Shown here piece by piece: positions 1-5,164 of a DNA stretch of 14,328 nt. How positions within the stretch are numbered: position 1 is the stretch's first letter; each line of letters starts with the position of its first letter. The translations under genes and the position numbers were made by a program. This DNA comes from Deltaproteobacteria bacterium (GTDB taxonomy: Bacteria > Desulfobacterota > Desulfarculia > Adiutricales > Adiutricaceae). Under the pieces are notes generated by a model. The model was not told the origin of the DNA, searched no databases, and was given only the letters and a program-made list of their open reading frames with translations. Location of the stretch: assembly GCA_031278835.1 (NCBI GenBank), contig JAITJP010000176.1, positions 1-14,328 of the forward strand. Reading direction: 5' to 3'.

Positions 1-438
1 CTCGACTAGGCTCATGCCGTCGGTGCCGATCTCATCGAGCCTGCCGACAAAGGGGCTAACGTAACTGGCCCCGGCCTTGGCCGCCAAAAGGGCCTGCAGG
101 GCCGAAAAAACCAAGGTCAGGTTGACCTTAATGCCCTTTTCGGACAAGACTTTGGTGGCTTGCAAACCAGACATGGTCATGGGCAGTTTGATCACCACGT
201 TGGGAGCGATGGCCGCCAGAGCGCTGCCTTCGGCGATCATGTCGGGCACTTCCAAGGCCAGGACCTCGGCGCTGACCGGACCGCTGGTCATGGAACAAAT
301 CTCCTTAATGCGGGCGTTTTGGTCGCTGATGCCTTCCTTGGCCATGAGACTGGGATTGGTGGTGACTCCGTCCAGAAAACCAAAGTTGGCCGCTCCTTTG
401 ATTTCAACAAGGTTAGCGGAATCGATAAAAAACTTCAT
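1..438 (-). CDS. tal: Transaldolase of the TalC/FSA family, C-terminus cut off by window edge
   Basis: This enzyme moves a dihydroxyacetone unit between sugar phosphates in the non-oxidative pentose phosphate pathway, in the cytoplasm, through a Schiff base on a lysine. The 146 residues present begin [10 protein letters not shown] and contain GVTTNPS (24-30), SAEV (56-59), VVIKLPMT (81-88) and [10 protein letters not shown] (126-135), the landmark blocks of the small class of about 215 residues. The Schiff-base lysine is K84 and the conserved acid is D6. Two residues that separate true transaldolases from fructose-6-phosphate aldolase are readable: E58 (glutamine in E. coli FSA) and F130 (tyrosine in FSA). 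Both favour transaldolase. The ATG at 436-438 has only a weak GGTGA ribosome binding site (442-446). About 70 residues lie beyond the left edge. The family call is firm; the choice of transaldolase over aldolase is inferred from two residues. Confidence 0.93.
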   Translation of the reverse strand, partial: MKFFIDSANLVEIKGAANFGFLDGVTTNPSLMAKEGISDQNARIKEICSMTSGPVSAEVLALEVPDMIAEGSALAAIAPNVVIKLPMTMSGLQATKVLSEKGIKVNLTLVFSALQALLAAKAGASYVSPFVGRLDEIGTDGMSLVE

Positions 439-531
439 AAATCACCGAAAAAGGCCACGGGCATAGACGTGACGGGAAAAGGGCCTAACAGTTTGGTAAA
501 AAACTGCCCCAAGCCCAATTAAGTAAAAAAA

Positions 532-560
532 GTTATAAGCGGATTATCAAAGAATCAAGA
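532..560 (-). promoter_or_regulatory. Possible sigma-70 promoter for the transaldolase gene
   Basis: Read on the minus strand, TATAAC (537-532) could be a -10 box. TTGATT (558-553) lies 15 bp upstream, and the poorer TCTTGA (560-555) lies 17 bp upstream. It sits about 95 bp before the transaldolase ATG in AT-rich DNA. The spacing of the better -35 box is short, so this is only a candidate. Confidence 0.3.
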
Positions 561-659
561 AAAAATAAAACTTGAAGGGGCCAAAAGGGCCATTGGCCTT
601 AAAAAAACACTATACACGCCAGGGCCCTTAATTTCAAACTCGAGGCAAAAAGGCAAAAA

Positions 660-748
660 GGGAGCCCCGGCTCCCTTGGGGCTTTAGTTTGACCAGCCTG
701 GGCTTAAGGGGCCACCAATGGAGGCTTTTGGGCTCCTTTGGCTTTAGT
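660..748. repeat. Two related hairpins with a repeated tail
   Basis: The first hairpin is GGGAGC (660-665) paired with GCTCCC (670-675). The second pairs 715-723 with 733-741, eight of nine positions matching. Each right arm continues into a similar string: GGCTCCCTTGGGGCTTTAGT at 669-688 and GGCTCCTTTGGCTTTAGT at 731-748, so the right halves form a direct repeat with a 62-bp period. On the minus strand the first hairpin is followed by TTTTTG and could act as an intrinsic terminator, although no minus-strand gene is seen upstream of it. Confidence 0.5.
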
Positions 749-910
749 AGCTAAACCATTTGTTTATTATTATAATAAGTCGTCTTGTGTTAATAATCCC
801 TAGATGTTGTCTTATTAAAATAGACTTGTTCTAATAACTATTACAAATTAATAGACCGATCAGCTAAAGTAGGGCTCCCAGGCTAAATAGCCTTGAAAAA
901 AGACAATTTT

Positions 911-931
911 TATGGTTACATAATAACCATA
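911..931. repeat. Perfect 8-bp inverted repeat, operator-like
   Basis: TATGGTTA (911-918) is matched by TAACCATA (924-931) around a 5-base centre. It is AT-rich and followed on the plus strand by GCCTTTTCTT. It could be a binding site for a dimeric regulator or a weak terminator. No promoter was clearly tied to it. Confidence 0.35.
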
Positions 932-1148
932 GCCTTTTCTTGAAAGATATGATATAACCTGTAAGTGTTCATGACACCGCAACTAAAAAGGGCTTTCATT
1001 CTAACTTGTCATCGAATATCTCATAGACAATTAGGGCCCAGACCTGATTTAACCCACCCTTAAGAGTTCTGGGGCACCTGGTAATCTAGACCAAACATAG
1101 AGTTTAGGGGCACTAGAGGCGGAGTTGACCTTAGAAAAAAATAAAACT

Positions 1149-1176
1149 TTGAAAATTAGTCGAAATATGGTATAAA
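1149..1176 (+). promoter_or_regulatory. Sigma-70 type promoter for the PA2779-family gene
   Basis: TTGAAA (1149-1154) and TATAAA (1171-1176) are separated by 16 bp. They lie about 130 bp upstream of the ATG at 1305, so the transcript would carry a leader of roughly 120 nt that includes the hairpin at 1195-1230. Box quality is good, and spacing is one base short of the optimum. Confidence 0.55.
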
Positions 1177-1194
1177 ATTTAAAAACTATGCTCG

Positions 1195-1230
1195 GACTCT
1201 AAAATGGCCTCGTTTAGCCTCTTTAGAGTC
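1195..1230 (+). promoter_or_regulatory. Leader hairpin of the PA2779-family gene
   Basis: GACTCTAAA (1195-1203) pairs perfectly with TTTAGAGTC (1222-1230), giving a 9-bp stem around an 18-base loop. It falls inside the predicted 5' leader and is followed by GC-rich segments (GGCCAAGCC, GAGGATGGCC) that could pair further. No known riboswitch class was recognised. The sequence after the stem (GTCGCAAG) faintly recalls the GACGCAAAGCC segment of c-di-GMP riboswitches, but the rest does not match. Confidence 0.45.
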
Positions 1231-1304
1231 GCAAGTGGCCAAGCCGAGGATGGCCCTTCCCTTGGAAGAAAGTCTTTCCCGGCCCGTTTAAGATGGAGGA
1301 AAAC

Positions 1305-1709
1305 ATGTCCAATCTCGCGAATTCCAAGTTAGGGCGCTTTACCGTGAGGCTCATGATCGCCTTGGCCATGGTCGTGGCTTTAATCCCTACCAGAGGGGCC
1401 CTGGCTGGCTTTGCCACGACCATCGACTCCCAACCAACTCAGGCTGGCGATCTCGATAGGGTACGGCAAGTCCTGGAGAATAAAAAAATCGCCCAAACTC
1501 TGGCCGATTTAGGGTACAATCAGGACGAAATCAACCACCGCTTGGCCCAACTAAGCGAAGCGGAAATCCACGCCCTGGCCGGTCAGCTCGATGAAGCCCT
1601 GGTCCCGGCCGGCGATGGGACGGTTGGGGTCATCATTGCCGTGGTCGTGGTCATACTGGTCGTGCTTGGTATCCTGAGCTTAATGGGTAAGTCGGTATCG
1701 GTCAGCTAA
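1305..1709 (+). CDS. PA2779-family small exported or membrane protein
   Basis: This is a 134-residue protein of unknown biochemical role. An N-terminal hydrophobic segment (about residues 15-34, ending in a GALA-like signal-peptidase pattern) is followed by a soluble stretch with DLDRVRQVLENKKIAQTLAD and DEINHRLAQLSEAEIHALA, the characteristic short helices of PA2779-type proteins. The C-terminus is a very hydrophobic Val/Ile-rich membrane segment (about 107-128) after a DGTVG linker. A longer frame begins at 1293, but GGAGG at 1295-1299 is a good ribosome binding site for the ATG at 1305, so I take 1305. In other genomes PA2779 proteins often lie beside a PA2778-type cysteine peptidase. No such gene is present here, so this copy stands alone. 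The family call rests on remembered similarity in size, order and motifs. Confidence 0.75.
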   Translation: MSNLANSKLGRFTVRLMIALAMVVALIPTRGALAGFATTIDSQPTQAGDLDRVRQVLENKKIAQTLADLGYNQDEINHRLAQLSEAEIHALAGQLDEALVPAGDGTVGVIIAVVVVILVVLGILSLMGKSVSVS

Positions 1710-1723
1710 GCAATCAAAAGCCC

Positions 1724-1768
1724 AGCTCTGGCCAAGAATTGGCCAGAGCTTGTCCCGGTCCTTTTGCT
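1724..1768 (+). terminator. Strong hairpin terminator after the PA2779-family gene
   Basis: AGCTCTGGCCAA (1724-1735) pairs perfectly with TTGGCCAGAGCT (1739-1750) around GAA. The first T-run (CCTTTT, 1760-1764) comes about 10 bases after the stem, so the U-tract is delayed and weaker than the stem. It sits 15 bp after the PA2779 stop and 24 bp before the helicase ATG, and overlaps the alternative TTG start of the helicase. Confidence 0.65.
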
Positions 1769-1773
1769 TATTT

Positions 1774-3939
1774 ATGGGCTTTCGGGCTAAATTGAGGTCG
1801 TTTCTGAGTAGCAAGGATTTGGCATACCTTTTGGGCCAAGATGGTCCACTTAAGGCTTGGGCAAACTTTGAAATCAGACCCGAGCAGACTGAAATGGCCC
1901 TGGAAGTGGAAAGGGCCATGAAGGACGACGATCTGACCATCATTGAAGCCGGCACGGGTACGGGCAAGACTTTGGCCTACCTTCTGCCGGCCTTGCTGTC
2001 AGGCAAGACCACCGTGGTCTCCACGGGCCTTAAAAACCTCCAAGATCAAATCTACCAAAAAGACATTGTTTTTCTAAAAAAGTACTTTGAGATGGACTTT
2101 CAAGTGGCCGTCATCAAGGGTAGGGAAAACTACGTCTGCCGCCGGCTTTTGCGCCTAAAGGCCAGAAATCCCAGTCTCTTAATGGAAGACCAGCGCTGGA
2201 AAGATCAGCTAAACCATTGGGCCAGCGACTCTTTGACCGGACTTTTAGAGGACATTCCTAAAGAGCTTCAGGATAAGATCCCCAAGACGGTCAAAATATA
2301 CTCCTCGTCTGATAGCTGCCGGGGCTCCTCTTGCCCAAACTTCCATAGCTGTTTTTACTATCGAAACATCGCCCTGGCCGCCAAATCAAAAATAATCTTG
2401 GTTAACCACTATATCTTCGTTCTCGATCTGAGCCTAAAGGCCAAGACTGGTGACCAGGGCGGCATCATTCCCGATTGGGAGGCGGTTATCTTGGATGAGG
2501 CCCATTTACTGGAAAAAACGGCCACCGAATGTCTGGGCTATGTTTTTGAGGTCAGCGAAAGCGCCAAAACCATCGAGGGGCTAATCGAACTCTTCGAAAA
2601 AGGTATCATGAAAGATAGCCCCATGGCCGAAGCGATTATCGAGCTTTGTCAAGAAATAATCGATATCTTAGATTCTATTTCTTCGTTTTATAAAGAAAGT
2701 TTTAGTGAAAGAGAGCTATATACCTACGAAACTCCCCGAGAAAAAGAAAACAGTCGTGAAATAGCTCAAAAGCTTAGGGCGGTCAGCGATAGGTGTGAGG
2801 CCTTGTCCAGGACCCTGCCCAGCCCCAAGCTCAACCCAGCCCCTGCCTCCAGCTCCCCATGGGGCTCTCTCCAAAACTCCGACTACGGTAAGTTCTCTAG
2901 CGGCCAGCCGCCCCAAGCCGGGCCCTTCCAAGAGGCCGTGACTTGGGAGGAATTGGTCGACCAACCCGACGAGGAGAGACTGGATCTTTTTCAAAAGAAA
3001 CTCGCCACCATCATTCAAAACACCAGTTTTATCGCCGACCACTCAGACGAGACCTTCGTTTACCAAGTAAGCGCCAAATTCGGGGCTTATGAACCAAAAT
3101 CAGGTAAAAAATCCAAAAAAGAGGCCCCACTAAAAATCAGCTTCGCCGCCCTGCCCATCGAAGCCGGCCAGATCTTGGGTGACATGTTAAGGAGAATCGA
3201 GAAAACCACCGTTTTGACCTCGGCCACCTTAAGTACCAGTGGAAATTTCAATTTTTTTAAAAACCGTTTTGGCTTTTCCCAAGAGACGCCCTCCTTAACC
3301 TTAGATTCGCCCTTTGATTACGCCGCCAACACGGTTTTATACCTGCCAGCCCATATCCCGGGCGTCGATGATAGCCATTACCCCGAGGCCTTTTTGCGGG
3401 AAACCGCCCAACTCTTAAATCTCTCTAAGGGCCGGGGCCTGGTGCTTTTCACCTCCAATGAAAAGCTAAAAATGGCCGCCGCTGGTCTGCCCGACCTGGT
3501 GGCCTGGCCGGTCATGGTTCAAAACGATGACACCAAAGCCAACTTACTGGAGCGCTTCAAAAACAACGTCAACTCGATTCTCATGGCCACGGCTAGCTTT
3601 TGGCAGGGCATTGACGTGCCTGGGGAGAGTTTGTCGGTGGTCATAATCGACCGCTTGCCCTTTGAGCACCCCTTTCGGCCCCTGGCCAAAGGCCGGAAGC
3701 GTTTACTTGAACAACGGGGCCAAAACGCTTTTAACTCTTACGCCCTACCCCACATGCTCCTAACCCTGCGCCAGGGCCTGGGCCGATTACTCAGAAGCTC
3801 ATCCGACCGGGGCGTTTTGGCCATCTTCGATAAACGGGCCGCCCATTCCAGTTATGCCAAAGACATCCAAAAAAGCCTACCGCCCAGCCTTAAGGTTGAC
3901 AAACTCTCCGATCTCGAAGAATTTCTCGCTAGTATTTGA
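1774..3939 (+). CDS. dinG: DinG/XPD-family ATP-dependent DNA helicase with 4Fe-4S cluster
   Basis: This is a superfamily 2 helicase of 721 residues that unwinds DNA 5'-to-3' (family knowledge) and is expected to act on R-loops, forks or damage structures. Visible motifs: Walker A EAGTGTGKT (58-66), DEAH box (241-244), TSATLS (482-487), WQGIDVPGE (610-618) and RQGLGRLLR (666-674). Four cysteines, C122, C182, C187 and C193, lie between the Walker A and DEAH motifs, as expected for the iron-sulfur domain. A Pro/Ser/Gly-rich insert at about 348-388 interrupts the second half. The start is uncertain: ATG 1774 lacks a clear ribosome binding site, and a TTG at 1750 in the same frame lies inside the terminator stem, so ATG is preferred. 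The gene converges on the radical SAM gene with only 35 bp between them. It could also be named YoaA-like; the symbol is family-level. Confidence 0.9.
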   Translation: MGFRAKLRSFLSSKDLAYLLGQDGPLKAWANFEIRPEQTEMALEVERAMKDDDLTIIEAGTGTGKTLAYLLPALLSGKTTVVSTGLKNLQDQIYQKDIVFLKKYFEMDFQVAVIKGRENYVCRRLLRLKARNPSLLMEDQRWKDQLNHWASDSLTGLLEDIPKELQDKIPKTVKIYSSSDSCRGSSCPNFHSCFYYRNIALAAKSKIILVNHYIFVLDLSLKAKTGDQGGIIPDWEAVILDEAHLLEKTATECLGYVFEVSESAKTIEGLIELFEKGIMKDSPMAEAIIELCQEIIDILDSISSFYKESFSERELYTYETPREKENSREIAQKLRAVSDRCEALSRTLPSPKLNPAPASSSPWGSLQNSDYGKFSSGQPPQAGPFQEAVTWEELVDQPDEERLDLFQKKLATIIQNTSFIADHSDETFVYQVSAKFGAYEPKSGKKSKKEAPLKISFAALPIEAGQILGDMLRRIEKTTVLTSATLSTSGNFNFFKNRFGFSQETPSLTLDSPFDYAANTVLYLPAHIPGVDDSHYPEAFLRETAQLLNLSKGRGLVLFTSNEKLKMAAAGLPDLVAWPVMVQNDDTKANLLERFKNNVNSILMATASFWQGIDVPGESLSVVIIDRLPFEHPFRPLAKGRKRLLEQRGQNAFNSYALPHMLLTLRQGLGRLLRSSSDRGVLAIFDKRAAHSSYAKDIQKSLPPSLKVDKLSDLEEFLASI

Positions 3940-3974
3940 CTCTTTACTCAAAAAACAAAATTTTAAGTAAAAAA

Positions 3975-4937
3975 TTACTCAAAGACGTCGTCTTTGCCAA
4001 AGTCTGGTCTCATCTGGCTGGCGGCGGCCAAATCCTGAACAAAGGTATTATGTAAGCCCAAGGACCAGGCCAGTTCGGTCCATTGCTCGTACTCCCTAAC
4101 CGAGAGGGGCCGGCCCAGGCCCGGATAGGACCTAAACTCCGGGTTATCGCCCAGCTTAATCTGGTTGGCCGGGTGGTATTGGGCCATGAGGCTCAAATAG
4201 AGATCAGCTCCCAGCTGGTCCCTTAACCAGCGCAGTAAACTATCGGTTCGGGCCAGATTATCGGGCAAGACCAAGTGCCTAACCAATAGGCCCTTAACGG
4301 CCAAGCCGTTTTGGTCCATGAGCAGATGGCCGACCTGCCTTTTCATTTCTTTTAAGGCCAAGCGATTGTGTTTAACGTAATCGCCGGCCCCAAAAAGCCG
4401 CATGGACCGGGCATCGGGCTGGTTTTCATCCTCCTCGGGTGACAAGCCTATTTTGGCGTCAGGCAAATAAATATCGACCAAACCGTCCATCAGGGCCAGA
4501 CAGGTTTTGGAATCATAACCGCCGCTATTGTAGACAATGGGTAATTTTAGGCCCTGGATCTTGGCCTTGGCGATGGCCTTGGCGATTTCCAAGGCGTAGG
4601 GGGTGGGTGAAACTAAATTTATGTTATGGGCGCCCAGCGAGGCCAACTGAAACATGATCTCGACTAAACGCTCCTCATCAATGTCTTGACAGTTCTGGTT
4701 GGCCTGGGAGATTTGCCAGTTTTGGCAAAATACGCACTTTAGATTGCAGCGGGAAAAAAAAATGGTGCCCGAGCCGGCCCCTTCCTGGCGCCCGGATAAG
4801 GGCGGCTCTTCCCCGGGATGAATCAAATAGGTGGAAAAACCCACCCGGGTCCCGGCCCCACATTGGCCCAGATCTTTCCCAGATCGATCCACTCGACACT
4901 TGTGCCCGCATAATAGGCAACCTGGCCCTTTTCCCAC
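3975..4937 (-). CDS. PflX-like radical SAM protein (COG1313 type)
   Basis: A 320-residue radical S-adenosylmethionine protein. The cluster motif CNLKCVFC gives C64, C68 and C71, preceded by GTIFFSR, which is the family's usual entry to the barrel. An N-terminal cysteine set (C7, C10, C14, C26; CLLCGHKC and GQCGAG) resembles the accessory zinc- or iron-sulfur-binding knuckle of PflX-like proteins. NINLVSPTPYA (about 105-115) and YNSGGYDS (about 136-143) are typical later segments. The substrate is unknown; relatives resemble pyruvate formate-lyase activating enzymes, but no glycyl-radical enzyme is encoded here. The start is GTG (4935-4937), supported by AAGGGG (4945-4950) seven to eight bases upstream. 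A strong terminator ends immediately before this ribosome binding site, so expression probably depends on read-through from the lon side. Confidence 0.88.
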   Translation of the reverse strand: MGKGPGCLLCGHKCRVDRSGKDLGQCGAGTRVGFSTYLIHPGEEPPLSGRQEGAGSGTIFFSRCNLKCVFCQNWQISQANQNCQDIDEERLVEIMFQLASLGAHNINLVSPTPYALEIAKAIAKAKIQGLKLPIVYNSGGYDSKTCLALMDGLVDIYLPDAKIGLSPEEDENQPDARSMRLFGAGDYVKHNRLALKEMKRQVGHLLMDQNGLAVKGLLVRHLVLPDNLARTDSLLRWLRDQLGADLYLSLMAQYHPANQIKLGDNPEFRSYPGLGRPLSVREYEQWTELAWSLGLHNTFVQDLAAASQMRPDFGKDDVFE

Positions 4938-4949
4938 GACAAATCCCCT

Positions 4950-4988
4950 TAAAAAAAATCCAGCCAGCTAAGCCCATTAGTTGGCTGG
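4950..4988 (-). terminator. Intrinsic terminator abutting the radical SAM ribosome binding site; possible attenuator
   Basis: In minus-strand sense the stem arms are 4988-4977 and 4971-4960, 12 bp with a single wobble-type mismatch, with a loop of about five bases and eight consecutive T residues (4959-4952). This is the clearest intrinsic terminator in the window on this strand. It lies downstream of lon, and the AAGGGG ribosome binding site of the radical SAM gene begins directly after the T-run. No promoter can fit between them. Confidence 0.85.
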
Positions 4989-5054
4989 CTTGGCTAGCTG
5001 GGCCAGCACCTCAGCCCCCCTTAAAACGGGCCGGTCAAGGCCCCAAATCGCCCC

Positions 5055-5122
5055 TCTGAGCCGCCTGACCAGCCCAGCTGGCCATTTATAGGCGGCTTAA
5101 GCTCTGAGGGCCTGACAGGCCC
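5055..5122 (-). promoter_or_regulatory. Nested-hairpin leader element between lon and the radical SAM gene
   Basis: On the minus strand, an outer stem of 7 bp (5097-5091 with 5065-5059) encloses a seven-base internal loop and an inner 7-bp stem, GGCCAGC (5084-5078) with GCTGGTC (5074-5068), which includes one G-U pair. A further hairpin GGGCCT/AGGCCC lies at 5122-5108. With the terminator downstream, this makes a compact set of stems filling the 227-bp gap. A short pairing (5007-5002 with 4989-4984) would use part of the terminator's 5' arm and could serve as an anti-terminator. The stems are visible in the sequence; any function is inferred. Confidence 0.5.
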
Positions 5123-5164
5123 CCTGGTGGCCCTTGGCCTCGGCCGGCCCTTTTTGGGTCACCA

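Larger units (their letters stand above)
439..1304. other. 866-bp AT-rich gap between divergent transaldolase and PA2779-family genes
   Basis: No convincing gene is seen here on either strand; the short open frames lack ribosome binding sites and protein-like composition. The gap holds two related hairpins at 660-748, a degenerate TTGT/TAATAA repeat at 782-838, small inverted repeats at 880-893 (AGGCTA/TAGCCT) and 911-931, and the promoter and leader hairpin of the downstream gene at 1149-1230. No tmRNA, RNase P RNA or SRP RNA signature was recognised. Confidence 0.6.

Noticed and set aside
160..522. Plus-strand open frames opposite the transaldolase
   Set aside because: The minus-strand reading gives a well conserved transaldolase; the plus-strand products have no family features.
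1195..1262. c-di-GMP (GEMM) riboswitch before the PA2779-family gene
   Set aside because: Only GTCGCAAG resembles the core; the expected GGCAAACC-like segment and tetraloop receptor are missing.
3940..3974. Bidirectional terminator between the convergent helicase and radical SAM genes
   Set aside because: Only a 6-bp AT repeat (TTTACT/AGTAAA) is visible, too weak to claim.
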